A DNA stretch of 64,000 bases from Nelumbo lutea (taxonomy: Eukaryota > Streptophyta > Magnoliopsida > Proteales > Nelumbonaceae), in contig JAKGHH010000002.1 of NCBI GenBank assembly GCA_022828595.1, positions 108,373,254 through 108,437,253 of the forward strand. Direction: 5' to 3'. This document shows, one piece after another, positions 45,698 to 58,154 of this stretch. Numbering within the stretch: the stretch's first letter is position 1; each line of letters starts with the position of its first letter. Made by a program: the position numbers and the translations under genes. The notes below the pieces were generated by a model. It saw only the letters and a program-made list of their open reading frames with translations. It was not told where the DNA came from and made no database searches.

Positions 45698-47612
45698 TGG
45701 GTAAATTTCTTAAACTGCCCTTATGTTTTAGCGAATTGACTAAGTATATCCCTACTGTTTGACTGTTGTCTAATGCTAATCCTACTATTTTAGAAAATTA
45801 CCATTGTCGTTAAAATATTGATGAAAAGGCTAAAATGTCCATTTTGCTCTTTAAGTCAAATTGGAAGCTCATCTTCCTTGGTTTGTTCTTTGTCACCTAG
45901 GTCCAACCTATTGCAACAATAGTATCTTCTTTCCCCACCCCCTTCCCCTCTTCATTACTCGTTGTAGGTAAACATTGGATGAACTTGGATTTAGGGGAAA
46001 GGGATTTCATTTACAACTGGTGGATTTGGGAGAAAGGGATTTCATCTAGAAAAATTAGAATAATTTTCACATAGAAACAGGGATTAACTAATGGTTTGGA
46101 ATGAGGAGCCACCACTGACAACGTTGATGACGCTTACAATGGTTTGGAACGAGCAACCACCACTGACGAAGGCGAACGGTGGCTTTTTCTCTTTCCATAG
46201 GACTGAACCCATTTTCATATTCATCTACAAAGGCTGCCATGCAAAAGCAAATAAATAGAGGATGACCACAATCAGATAAGTGATTTGCTGCTACTTCTAC
46301 TTAGACTCATAGTGGAGTTGGAGCTGCAGGACAAGAATAGAGACAAAGATGGGCATAGATGGCATCGAGAGGGTGTTCGATGAAAGGTTTGGATTTCTCC
46401 TGAAATGGTGAAACCAAGCTCCTAAGTTCTAATAATGAATTTATTGTAGTAGCGATTTTGCGCCATTATCCGTTATCTTCCACCTCAATTGGTTTGATCA
46501 TACAAAATACCAAACCTAAATCTGTACAAAGATAGAAAGAAAAAAAAACAAGTGAAAAGAATGTTATAATCGATATTGTTAAGCACTTAGAGTAGACACA
46601 TTGAAATCACTACACATGCAATGTGCATTCACCATCTCAGAAACCTTATTTCTCTCTATTCCTCGCCTTTAGTTCTATATTTTCAATCCTGTTGAGCTTC
46701 CTTGTTTTACCCACGTATTCATGCCCTAAAAAACAGAAATGGGGGTTTGTTTGTCGTCTTCAATTCTATTGAATTGAAACCCAATCAAAGTAAGTCGAAA
46801 GAATAGTCTCTGTGCTTTTTGAGGTTAGTTTCTCTATTTAGGAAGGCTGTAGAGGTAATGGCAATGGGGTTTCCACTCAGAGTGGCCATTTGAAGCTCTG
46901 TTCATCTTCTCCCATTCACCACTCACCCATTAGGGCAATGCCAGATTCTGTCAATCTATCAACAACTTATAAGGGGTACCCTTAGTGTTGTAGACCAGAT
47001 TAACTTAGAGTGAGAAATATCCCTTCCCATGATAGAGTGAGAAATATCTTTGTCCATAGCTGTCAAAGCAGACAAAAAAATAGACCTAAAGATTCCCAAT
47101 GAAGAGTAAGAGGAGAAGTCCTTAAACTACCTTCCATACTTCCTTTCATTCCTCTCAGTTAGCCTCAAAGGGGAGGCATTGTTACGTTTGGAATTAGAAG
47201 TCGTGTGTGGTGATGGTAGTGGAGCAAGAGATGAACACTAACACGATGCCATTTGTGGGATGGGTTAGCGAGGTGTGCCTTTTATTTTTTCCCCTTCTTA
47301 TCTCGGTGTCGGTGCTGGAGATTACCAACAACATGTCAATCCCTGTTGTGTTGATGTCGATGGTTGGTTCAACAGTAGAACTAGTCTATCCCAAGAATAG
47401 AGTTACATCATCTGCCTAAAATGAAAAGGGAATTTTTGATCATAAAAGGGTATATTAGGGGTTTTTGAAAAATATAACAATCATGTGATATCACATGTGA
47501 ACGGTTTGTGACAGAAAGTTAACGGTAAGGGGAGCTTTAGGTAATTATCAAAAACAGTAGGGGTATAGTTTGTCAATTTGTTAAACCATAAGGGTAGTTT
47601 AAGAAATTTGCC
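45698..47612. mobile_element. Mutator-like element (MULE), non-autonomous
   Basis: 1915 bp with terminal inverted repeats of about 65-70 bp: left GGGTAAATTTCTTAAACTG.., right (reverse complement) GGCAAATTTCTTAAACTA... A perfect 9-bp duplication TTAAAATAT flanks it (45689..45697 and 47613..47621), diagnostic for MULEs. There is no transposase. The interior (about 45880-47420) is richer in GC than its surroundings and contains gene-like stretches and a 70-codon frame at 47207, but none is recognised. It could be a Pack-MULE with captured host fragments. Confidence 0.9.
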
Positions 47613-47621
47613 TTAAAATAT

Positions 47622-50195
47622 ATGGGTTTATATTGTTAAAAATATTTGCATAGATCTGATTAGTAGCATTTATTAGTGAAAAATAACTTAACATTATAGA
47701 AGTTAATAAGAGAAAATGGGATTTAGTATTTTAAGTATAAGACTTAATGAGAGGGGATTAAATGAGGTGGAAAGTAATAATTGAAGTGACATTTTTAACC
47801 CTTATAATTATAGATGGATTAAATACACAAATATAGACATTTTAATATCCATTAAAACCGATATTAAAATTATAATAAAATGAATTTTATACCCTTTCTT
47901 AAACAAAGAAATCTAAAGTAATTTTAGTCCAAAAGAAATTTTACATTCATTCACACTTTTATATATAATATAAATTATTTCTTTCATTTTTTTTCCAAAT
48001 GAGATGTAATGACTGATGAGGTCTGCAGATCTTGCAAACCCTTTTCCAATGTACCTAAACACAGCCTTATAGCTCTCTGTTGTTGGCTAACCAAACTCAA
48101 CCCACCTTACTTCTGCATTGGGTTTATGCTTTTATGCAAGGATCAATATGGGTAGGCTTCATTGGTAATCTCGACCCGGTCCATCCAATTGCTAGCCGAA
48201 TTTACAACAGGAATTGAAGCATAGAAGTCTGTTTTTCTTCAATTTTAAAATAAAGGGTAGTTGTAACACCGACGACTTGTAAGTCAAGGTCTTCCAATTC
48301 TCAACTTTACTATGCAAGTTCTCTCTCTCTCTCCTTCAATTATGACTTACCACTTGCCAAAATATATAAGAAATGCATGCATATGTCACTTTACATGTAT
48401 TAAAGAGAAGAATTGTTGAAGCGGGTAAACGTGGACAGATAGCATAGTTTATACCAATTAGTCAATCTAAAACATGTTCATTGCAAGTTGCTTCTTGTTA
48501 AGAGAATGACTTCTCAAGACCTTAAAAGACCACATAAAATTTAATGGAGTTCATATCTATCTCCATCTCTCAATAAAAAAAAAAAGAAAAATATTACTTT
48601 TTTTGGCTGAATTTTGGAAAATAATAAAACTAATATTGTAAATTTAATTAATTGTACTTCTTGGATAAAGTAGATTTATTATTTAAGTTAGATGTCATGT
48701 GCTTCTCGTTTTATCAAGCTAGTTGGCCAGTTTGATCCCTTATATTCTATTTATTTATTGAAAAAATCCATATTTATTTCTAAAAAGGGTATCTAACTAC
48801 TGTTATATACATACAGCAAACTGTAAATAGGTCCAAAGAAGCTTAATTAATTAAATCTAATCCATGACAAACTAAACCATATTTCCTTTATATATTTAAG
48901 TTAATTACCATTAACAATGTTTTGTTTCTAATATTTTATGTTTCATTTGCCATTTGGGTTGGGAAATCTAGCTTGCAATACCCCACTCAATCAAACCACT
49001 TTTGTAAAACTAACATAAATCAAGGGATTAATTAATTTTACATACCAAGAAAGCTAATTGTAAATATAATAATAAGATATTTTGGATTCAATGGGCTCTA
49101 GATGTAGCTGGTTGAAAAACTAAGCTGTTTCTTACAAGTTAAATATGCTAATAAGAAGGGTTGAGCCAATGAGAAGGTGCAAATTAGTGTTGCTTGAATA
49201 AGAGTAAAAGAATAAGAATTTCATTGGCTGCATGGTTTGGATTATTGGGTGGAAAGAGAAAATAAAAGAAAGAACTAATGGATGGTTAGGAAAGAAAATA
49301 TCACCACTTTTCCCAACCACTCCCAAAATAGAATGTTCAACACTCTTGGACAAAATAAATAAATAAGTTATAACTAATCTACATTTTAATCATGAATAAT
49401 AGAAAAAATAAGCACCTTATCTTCTTCTTTTTTCATTTTTTGTGTAGTAAAATTTGAGGTTGTAGGGATGGCATTAAAGGGACCATATATTGCCAAAGCA
49501 ATTGTTGTTAATTATCATTAAATAGTAGTAATATTTGCCATATTTTATTGGAAAAATTACCTAAAAGGTCAGGGTGGCCCTTCTAATATTTTCTTCTTAA
49601 GGGTTTAATCTATTAAAATATTTGCTTTAAAGGGTGGAACTAGATAGACAAACAACCTCCATCTCATTTTTTCAAATAGACAAATTTACCCTTGTTTTGC
49701 TAGGTGCTACTTCCACTCTTTATCATGTTCATAGAAATAATATATGCAACACATTTTTATTCTTGGATTTTTATTTTGTGGTAATCTATTCTTAGATTGA
49801 AAACAAAAATGAATCTATTTCTATAAAGTGGTTGGATTTTGTAAATAAAGTTTCAAAGAAATAATAGAATATTAAGAAAAGATTCATCTGTATGACATTT
49901 TATTAAATACAAACTTTGATTTATAATATAGATATATAGGGGCCATTACTTGTTATAATGGTAAAATCTCAGAGCCTGAGAATGTGAATTCGAATCTCAA
50001 AGCATGAGAATGTGAATTAAATTACAAAATTCCAATTTTGTACCCAGTCCATCCTCTTCCCCTAATATAATCAAGTTTGGTGGTTTTCACACCATCCAAG
50101 ATAATGGGAATTCTGTAATTTAATTCCAAAAATTATTATTTGTATGAATTGTATCTTTAATAAAGTGAGATCAAATCAATTCCCCACAAGATTGT
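47622..50195. other. Intergenic; no gene seen
   Basis: AT-rich. A phrase near 47752-47790 (GAGGGGATTAAATGAGGTGGAAAGTA) resembles 45028-45060 on the same strand, which could be a repeated piece within the minus-strand Helitron. A near-duplicated phrase GAGAATGTGAATT lies at 49978 and 50006. Frames at 49132-49353 have no domain. Confidence 0.45.
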
Positions 50196-50199
50196 CTTT

Positions 50200-50322
50200 C
50201 ACAATGTCCTACAATATATTCCTACCGTATATTAGGAACATCTCCCGATGATAATATCAGAAATGATGATATCACCAGAAGATGTTCTTAATACATAGCG
50301 GGATGTATTGTGGAACGTTGTG
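50200..50322. repeat. Short inverted repeat (hairpin), 44-bp arms
   Basis: CACAATGTCCTACAATATATTCC..GGAACATCT pairs with AGATGTTCTTAATACAT..GGATGTATTGTGGAACGTTGTG with about 75-80% complementarity around a loop of about 33 bases. Size and shape fit either a tiny MITE or a miRNA-like foldback. Confidence 0.55.
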
Positions 50323-51272
50323 TGGAGCTGATTTTAACTCATATAAAATATAATATCATCTTGCTTATGCTAACAATTACTAACCAACTGACTTATTAAA
50401 AGAAAAATGGTGAATGACATGACACCGAAAATTTCTTATGTCATACCTACACGCCAATATGACGTTCACTTTATTTCTTTTTTCTTTTCAGTTTTTCTTT
50501 GGAGGTAATTAATTCTCACATTTATTTCTATGAATTCATGAAAATGACATTTATCAGCTAGCAAAGATGACAGGTGTCAGAAATAAATATGTTAGTTTGT
50601 TTTTTGCATATGGGATCTGATCACAACAAAATACTTTTCTAACAAGTTCTAACATGATTTGCTTCTGCATATCTTATCATCATAGGTCTCACTCTCATAA
50701 TAAGATGTATAAATACAAATAATATTATAATTTGTTTGAAAAATATTTTGTTGTGAGCAGATCCAACCCCCAGATACAAGCTTTTTCTTGGTAGAATACC
50801 GTGAGTATAAGCTGTTGGGTCTTAATAGGCCTGAAATTAATAATGTATCATCATGGTCTCATCTCATTTCTTCGTTACTTCAGCCTCATTAGGGTTACCC
50901 CTTTCTCCTTCTTTCCCTTTTCAGGTTTTGAGTTGCCCAGCATGATCTGTTGGGCCCAGCTGAAATGGGCCCAGATGAGTTTGTCAACCAGAGTCCAGAG
51001 CTAGGGATTAAAAATTGAAAACCCATACAAGTCTAGTAGAGCAATATTAATGGGTCGGATCCTCTCTTTCAGAGATGGACCTCGTAAAAAAATGGCCTCC
51101 AAGGGCAGTTCTTATTCGATTCAGCCCTGTAAAAAGTCTACAATGGCTGAAGCGATTAAACTGAATGACTTATTGCTTCGTCTTTTAAGTTTTAATAGAT
51201 ATAATAATCAAACAATAAAAATACTTAAAGGTATACTGATCAATCCAACTTCAACTACAGCTCAAGTGATAA
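50323..51272. other. Intergenic; nothing recognised
   Basis: The frames at 50801-51301 on + have no known domain. Confidence 0.45.
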
Positions 51273-52377
51273 TCTATTATTTATACTATTCTAAAATGTA
51301 GTTATCCACGTCAGACTCTTTTAAACCCTTTTACAATTTTGTATTTTTTTTCTTGAATTCTTAAAAATATAAAATTGAATATGAGCTAGCTATTTAAGTT
51401 CACCCGCAACCAATTCAGTCCAAAAATTGAATGTAACATGAGTATCTTTTTAACACCAGCCTGTGCATTGCACGCATCTCTTCTAAGCCTGTGACTATAT
51501 TCTAAAATGCAGTTATTCAAAGCTGCAGGGAGCTCAAGGAGAAGTGTGGGAAGGGGATCATCTATAAGCATGTTTTTCAAGAAGTAAATCAGACTGCAAA
51601 TTGACTGGCTCACCATGCTCATGAAGCCCACTTGTCGAGTTATAGTTGTGTTGCTCTGAATCTTTGTAAGTTGCCTTGCCCTTTTGCATTTATTTGTTAT
51701 AGTGTTTTGTGGGGACGTGCTACCTCCCGTCTTGTATAGTTCCTTGCGTTTAATATAAAAAATGCAGTTATTCACATCATTTTGCTCGCTTTTGCTTCCC
51801 AACCCCTTCAGAATTTTGTAGTTTTTTATTTAGAAAAAAAAAAAAACAAACAAACAGGGGCTATTTGTGATTCAATTTCCTTTTTATTAGGAGACTGAAT
51901 GTAATCACTCCTGTTTAACATGGGCATCTTTTAACACTATTCCATGTACAGGGTCTCTTCTAGTCTATACTATATTCTAAAATGCAGTTATCCACATCAG
52001 ACTCCTCCATTACTTCCCAACCCTTTTAGAATTATGGGTTTTTTAAATTAAAAAAATAATTAATTACATGGATCTTTAAGCTCATCCATAGCCAATTCAC
52101 TTGAAGAAATTGAATGTAACATGGGCATATTTTTAACACCAATTCATGCATTGCATGGGTCCCTTCTAGTTATATTCTAAAATGCAGTTGTCCAAATCAG
52201 CCTACACTTTCTTTCTTCCATACCCACTTTGGAATTCTGTGGTTTTTCATTTACAAAATAAAACATGGGCTACCACGGTACTCATGGAACAGATTCAATT
52301 TCCTTTTTATTAGGAAATCTGTAATCAATCCCCTATAAAACATGGTTATCCTTCAAAACCAGCCCATGGCTCTTCTA
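51273..52377 (+). mobile_element. Head-to-tail array of five short Helitrons
   Basis: Five units each begin TATATTCTAAAATGCAGTTAT-like (about 51285, 51495, 51750, 51971, 52172) and four end in a Helitron-type 3' terminus. Unit 1 (51273-51486) ends CTGTGCATTGCACGCATCTCTTCTAA. Unit 3 ends GGGTCTCTTCTAG (51963). Unit 4 runs cleanly from TC at 51964 to CTAG at 52169, with stem CATGC/GCATG before GGTCCCTTCTAG. Unit 5 ends GGCTCTTCTAT (about 52376). Start TC, hairpin and CTRR are the Helitron signatures; head-to-tail stacking suggests repeated insertion at, or read-through from, a resident copy. Unit 2 carries extra cargo. Confidence 0.75.
51510..51740 (+). pseudogene. RNase H-like fragment captured in Helitron unit 2
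   Basis: Between the 5' part of unit 2 and unit 3 the + strand reads GIIYKHVFQEVNQTAN-stop-LAHHAHE and later LPCPFAF followed by SVLWGRATSR. This resembles the end of plant RNase H-like domains (…REgNqvADxLAxxg… PxxxxxLxxDxxG…R), found in LINE-type proteins and many host genes. The resemblance is to spacing and key words only, and one stop interrupts it. It would be cargo picked up by the Helitron. Confidence 0.4.
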
Positions 52378-52389
52378 TTCATTCACTAA

Positions 52390-52594
52390 GGCTCAATTTG
52401 GAAGGAGTACAAATGCAAATGTGTAGAGTGTAAAATCTTGTATTTTGTATTATTTTGTATGTATTTACATTGTACATTATTGCATTTATACTCTTTGAAG
52501 GAGTACAAATGCAAATATGTACAATACAAATACACGCAAAATACAAAGTTTTGCACTCTACATATTTATATTTGTACTCCTTCCAAACTGAGCC
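52390..52594. mobile_element. Tourist-like MITE
   Basis: 205 bp. Begins GGCTCAATTTGGAAGGAGTAC and ends GTACTCCTTCCAAACTGAGCC. TAA flanks both sides (52387..52389 and 52595..52597). An internal GAAGGAGTACAAATGCAAAT repeat at about 52497 suggests two copies fused. Confidence 0.85.
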
Positions 52595-52728
52595 TAAAAG
52601 GCAAAGTAATAAGTTATTCAATTCGGCCACTTCACCTATTACCAAACAACTTAGTAGGTTCTAAGCTGGTTGATATATGGAGTGAAGAATTGTCACCTTG
52701 AAATGGGTTGTTGAATTAGGATCTCTTA

Positions 52729-52797
52729 GGCTCAATTTGGAAGGAGTACAAATTCATACATGTATAGTGCAAATTTATACTCTTCTGAAACTGAGCC
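52729..52797. mobile_element. Miniature Tourist-like MITE (69 bp)
   Basis: Begins GGCTCAATTTGGAAGGAG and ends (reverse complement) GGCTCAGTTTCAGAAGAG, flanked by TTA at 52726..52728 and 52798..52800. Same family as the elements at 39956 and 52390, with almost all internal sequence lost. Confidence 0.8.
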
Positions 52798-52815
52798 TTA
52801 TCAATGAAACACTTT

Positions 52816-53084
52816 CAACACCCTACCAACATGATCTAACACTGCACATGTCATCATGAGATTGAGACTCATCATAAAGCTAGAACCCATCATCATGTAA
52901 TTCGCCCCACAACACATCCCAATCGTGTACTGTGAACATTTGCCAATGACAAGTATGGAAGATGTTCCCAATGCACGACGAGATGTGCACTTGGGCATTT
53001 GTGAGGCACATTGTGTGAGACACTTGTGTGAATTCATCATCATGTATGAGATGTATGGTGTCAAATGATAATGAAAGGGTGTTG
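52816..53084. repeat. Imperfect inverted repeat, about 125-bp arms
   Basis: CAACACCCTACCAACATG.. at the left pairs with ..GAAAGGGTGTTG at the right. The inner arms CCACAACACATCCCAATCG..GTGAACAT and ATGTTCCCAATGCACGACG..CTTGGG pair better. The whole can fold into a single hairpin. A related fragment occurs in the FAD2 intron at 33783. Superfamily unknown. Confidence 0.6.
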
Positions 53085-55550
53085 AGACTGTTTTGTAGGC
53101 AGGAGATCCGGATTGGGGAGACAAGGGTGTTCTGTAATGTGGATGAGAAATTGGTGGGTGCCATAGTCCACAACTGTTCTAAACTGTGGATAGACTGTGT
53201 GGATTAAATCAGTCCACACCCACAATTGTGTTTAGTAAGTGAGATGTGGTGTGGGTTAGTTCACACCACACTTTTTTATTATATACATCTCATATATAAT
53301 TTGTGAAATAGCTAAACAATCAATTATAAATAAGTAATTTTGACCAATAATCCAAATTAATTTAGAAAATAGTATTGATAAATTCATATTAACGAATAAA
53401 AAATATTTTAACAAAAAAAATAAGTGAGAAAATAATTAAGAAATAACATAAATATTTTATATTAAAATTTTAAATAAATCAATAAACAATTACTGAATTA
53501 TTTAAAACTTCAATAAAAATAATAGAACTTATGTTAAAAAATTAAAAGATATATCATCAAATTATAGGTTCCATTAGTCAGCAATGTATCATTCCTTTCT
53601 TAACCACAAAGGGAGGAGAAGAAACATAACCTCTAGATGTAATGCGATGTATAAAATCACAATATCGCAAGATCTTCTTTGTCCACTAGTGGATGGGGAC
53701 CATCCACAACAAACAGAACACCATTGTGGGGGTGAAACCGTTTTAGTCTCATCCCACATGCATCAGCGCCCCACAGGGTGTGGAGCGCGCCCCATATGTA
53801 CATCTCAATATACATCAGCCCTGACAAATTATGTCTCGATACCTTCCACCGGCACGGGGCCCATTAAACCATAAAGCATCCTTTGTTTCTTCTATCTTTT
53901 TGTCATTTCTTCATTCAACTGAACCCCACTAAGACCCCTAAAGGTAGACATAAAAGCCAGATAAGTTGGGCACTCGGATATTTATAAATTTTCATTTCAA
54001 CTTGATCGTTAGCTCAGAACATTTATATGTGTTTGTACTTTACTATAGAGGTGTCAAGTATCAAGAAAATCGGGTTTGGGTGTCCATATATCTAGACCCG
54101 GATGCACCAGTACCACATGATAAACCTTCAAGTATAATTCAGTTCAATGAGATATCCTCAATTTCCACATACCTGTTTAATTCCAATAATTTGATGGATT
54201 TTAATATAAAACCAGACCAAGAAAAAGGTAGATTTGTTTTCTTAGCTCCTATAAATTCAATAATAAATTACTTTAAGGTTTATCATGTTTTTCACTAATA
54301 ACTTTTTGGGGTGGGACCCCCGCAATTGGTCTTAAGAGTTAAACCTATGAATCTAAGTTCAACCTGATTATACTAAGATCCAAATTTTTGTGGGCCCAGA
54401 ACTGGCCTACCCGTTTGCTTGTTTGTATATATTTGGTTGCAAAGCAAATCTAATAAAAGAAAATGACTTTTCTTTAGTTGGTTGGCAAAGGAAAATATCA
54501 TAATAGAAAGGAAAGTTGAGATTAAATGGGAAGATAAGTTTTCTTTTCCATCTTCCTTTTGAAAGAGAAATTTTGAGAAAGCATTGAGAGGCCAAAATGA
54601 AGCAAAACCTACCCTATTCTCTCCTAAAAGAAAATTCTTTATTTTTTTCTCCATTTTTTCTTCACATCCAAACACAATAGAAATGAAAACTAGGTGGAAA
54701 CAAGTATTTAGGGCCCATTTGATCTGCAGGAATAGTAGTTTGAAATTAGAATTGGAATGGGCAATTTCAATTCCAACTGTTTAGTTGGACACAGTTGGAA
54801 TCTCATTCTCATTCCTAGTGAAATGGCATCCCCCATTTGAGGGAATGGCCATTCCCTGCCCTCCATTGGGAATGAAATTTCATTCCAGCTGATTTTAATT
54901 CATATTCTGATTTCTGTCTGAACCAACCAAATTATGGGAATAGACCATTCTGATTCTAATTCTGACAAATTTTAATTTAGATTCTGACTGCAAGCCAATG
55001 CCACAGGTTTCCAAAACCGTGGTGCATTGAGGGTTCAAAAGGGTCACAACCCATGTGAACTCGAACCCGAACCCGACCCGACATGTTGCCATGCCCATGC
55101 CCACCATGGTTCCTTAAGTGGGCCATCGTTGGAGGTGTACAGAGTAATTAAACCCAAAAGACAGTTATATAAAATTAAAAAAAAACACAAAACGTATATA
55201 TATATATATATATTAAAACAAAGCCATCAAGAAATTTTCTCTTTTATTTGAATTTTTTATTTTTTTATTTCATGTTATTTTTTAAACAACCAATGAGATG
55301 CACTTTCCCAATAACCTAAATAATCTCATCTCCTAAAATTTCTCCTAAACTACCTCCCCCACTATCCCTCACTTTCTCCAAAATTATCTTCAATTCCTAT
55401 TTATCTTCTAAATTATCTCTAAATCCTGTTTATCTCAAAAATTATCCCTAATTTAGTAGAGAGTTTCTCTCCTAAATTATCTCTAATTCTTGTATATCCT
55501 CTCCCCAACTTTTTATCTATATCTATCCAAAGAAAGTTTGGATTAAAAAA
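53085..55550. other. Intergenic; no gene seen
   Basis: Frames at 53584-54298 and on the minus strand at 54373-54675 show no domains. An AT-rich (TA)n run is at about 55195-55213. The 54711-55000 stretch is rich in GGAAT/ATTCC words, as in some Tourist-like MITEs, but no ends were found. Confidence 0.45.
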
Positions 55551-55913
55551 TTTAAGAATTATTTAAATATTCTAACAAAATTATACAATAACTTTAAAAT
55601 ATTTATTAAAAACACAAAAAAATAATTTTATATTTTTACATAATATATCATGAAAGTATGTAGTAACAATTTAAATTTTGTTTTTAGGGATTATCAATTT
55701 AAATTTTCTTCAAATAATAAAAACTTAACATTAAAAATAAAATCTTATTTAAATATTTCAATAAATAAATAAAATAAATAACAAATATTATAAACATATA
55801 ATTAACTATATAAAAAAATATTTAGTAATATGTAATAGTATTAAATAAATAAAATTCAAATAACAACAAAATTTAAAACCTTTACATATTATTTTAATAT
55901 TTAAATAAATATT

Positions 55914-56560
55914 TAACACAACTAGATTTTAAATAGTTAAAATAACGAAAATATGTAATAAATTTAAAAACAAAATCATAAAAGTAGAAAAATAATTATA
56001 ACGTAATATTGAAATTAATAATAATTTAATATCTTACAAAATTAACAGTGAAATTATGTACTAATAGTATAGATTATAATTTAATGGATCATTAAATTCA
56101 GTAAATAACAAAAAAATTAAATATTTTACATTATATTTAAATATTTAACATAACTATATTTTAAATAGTCAAAATAACGAAATTATGTAATAAATTTAAA
56201 AATTTTCTTAAAAGTAGAAAAGTAATTATAGCATAATATTGAAATTAATAATAATTCAATATCTTACAAAATTAATAATAAAATTATGTAATAATAGTAT
56301 AAATTATAATTTTATGGATTATTAATTTCATTAATTAATTAATATTTTACATATTATTTAAGTTGTTAAGTAATTAAATATTTTAAATAATAAAATATTT
56401 AACATAACTAGATTTTAAATTAGTTAAAATAAAGAAGTTATGTAATAAATTAAAAAATATATATGAAAAGTAGAAAAATAATTATAACATAATATTGAAA
56501 TTAATAATAATTTAATATTTTACAAAATTAATAATTAAATAACTTTAATAATATTTTTTA
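55914..56560. repeat. AT-rich tandem repeat, three units of 232-255 bp
   Basis: The marker TTAAAATAACGAAAT-like word lies at 55939, 56171 and (as AATAAAGAAG) 56428. Each unit then runs through AAAGTAGAAAAATAATTATA, AATATTGAAATTAATAATAATT and TACAAAATTAA. The third unit is incomplete. Surrounding DNA (55550-57100) is also over 80% A+T and has no genes. Confidence 0.75.
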
Positions 56561-57109
56561 CATAATATTTAAAGTAACTAATTTCACTTATATCAATTAA
56601 TAATTAGAGAAAGTAACTTTCATACAAATTTATATTTACTAGTAATAATTTTAAACTCTTAATATATATTTATTATATAATTATATATTGTAATAATAAT
56701 ATTTAGTATTTCAGTAATTATTTATTGTTTTTTGTGATAAATGTATTTTCAATATAATTAAGTATAAATTTATTTTTGTTTTGTTGTTTATCAAAAAACT
56801 TTCAATAATTATTGGAGATTAGACTACTATTATTGAAATTTTTAAATTTTGTTTATTGTACTTATTGTATTTATTGTATTTTTTATATAACTTATTGATT
56901 AATATTTATTAGAGATTATAATATTATTTAAGATTAATACTATTTATTGACTAATTTAATATATTTTTAGTACTTATTGTATTTTTTTATTATCAATATA
57001 TTTTTTCAATAATTGTGTGTCTTCATTATAAATTTTCAACAATTATTGGAGATTAAAATATTGTTATTTATCAAAGATGAGACTATTAATTTATCTGAAA
57101 TTAGGAGTG

Positions 57110-57560
57110 TTCATGAGTTGGTTTGGTTCGGTTGTAGGTTGTTTTGCCAATCGAATTGACTTGGTCAGTTGAAACTGACTAACCATTTGTGAAAACCGAC
57201 CCACTCAAGTTGTATTAGTTTGGGTCGACTTTTTGGTTTGGTTAGTTGGTTCAAAAGATTTAAACTTGAAAATTAAATTTTAATTTTAAAAATTATAGTG
57301 CAGTTGTTAAAAAATAAATTTAAAAATGAAATTTATGATATAAAATATTTTAGACTAAGAAATATGAGAAATTTTCGACTTTTCATATTAAAACTATATT
57401 TAAAATATAAAATATTAATATATCTATGGTCAAGTCATCCGATTTTGGTTGATTTACAAATGGCCAAAGCGAAACTAATTCAATATGGTCAAGTCAAGTT
57501 GATCGGGTTGGTCGGTTTCATCATTTTAATGAATAAACCTAACCAAAACTAATTATTGTT
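57110..57560. repeat. Degraded hAT-like repeat (left end only)
   Basis: TTAGGAGTGTTCATGAGTTGGTTTGGTTCGGTTG is a typical hAT MITE left end with GGTT/AACC-rich subterminal sequence, spanning 57104-57245. A matching right end is not seen; the similar GGTCGGTTT..AACCTAACC at 57505-57550 may be its worn remains. An 84-codon frame at 57298 is AT-driven. Confidence 0.4.
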
Positions 57561-57673
57561 ATTTTTCTATCATAAATTTTTTATTAAAAGTAGTATATAA
57601 AATATGAATAACTATTAATTATTTTAAAAATTGAAAATATAAAATAGTTGTATACTCTTATGTGTTTCTATTA

Positions 57674-58126
57674 GGGTCATTTAGTGGAATACGCCTTAGA
57701 GTTTTACATATTTACTTAAACCTACCTTATAGTTTTTATTTTAATAAAATATGTCATATATTTTACAACTTATTTACTTAATCAACTTTTCATTAAGGAG
57801 TGTTTGTTTTTCCATTAGGGCCATGATTTTTTATTCCAAAAATACCCATATCATTTTTGTATAGAAAACAAAATTGACCAAATATAGTCAATAGAGTGGT
57901 TGCCCATGTCTTATTAGGGGCAAAAATGGTATTTTTATTTTTATTTTCCTTTGATAAAATTTATGTAAATAAACATTAGGGTCAGCACTATCATTTTCCA
58001 CTGTCATCTAATGGAAGATTGATTAAATCTATAGTAAAGTATAAGTGGTGTTTTAGTAAAATACAAACTATAGGGTAAATTTTAGTAAATCCATTAAAAT
58101 ATAAGGGGTGTTTTAGTAAATGATCA
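57674..58126. mobile_element. MULE-type MITE with about 120-bp inverted repeats
   Basis: The left arm from GGTCATTTAGTGGAATACGCC and the right arm's reverse complement GATCATTTACTAAAACACCCC align over about 120 bp, through TTATAGTTT and TTACTTAATCAA. TTTCTATTA (57665..57673) and TTTCTGTCA (58127..58135) may be a worn 9-bp duplication (7 of 9). No ORF. Confidence 0.6.
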
Positions 58127-58154
58127 TTTCTGTCATTTAGTTTTCGCTTAACAA

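Noticed and set aside
52438..52701. Open frames at 52379-52701 on both strands
   Set aside because: They lie within the Tourist-like MITE.
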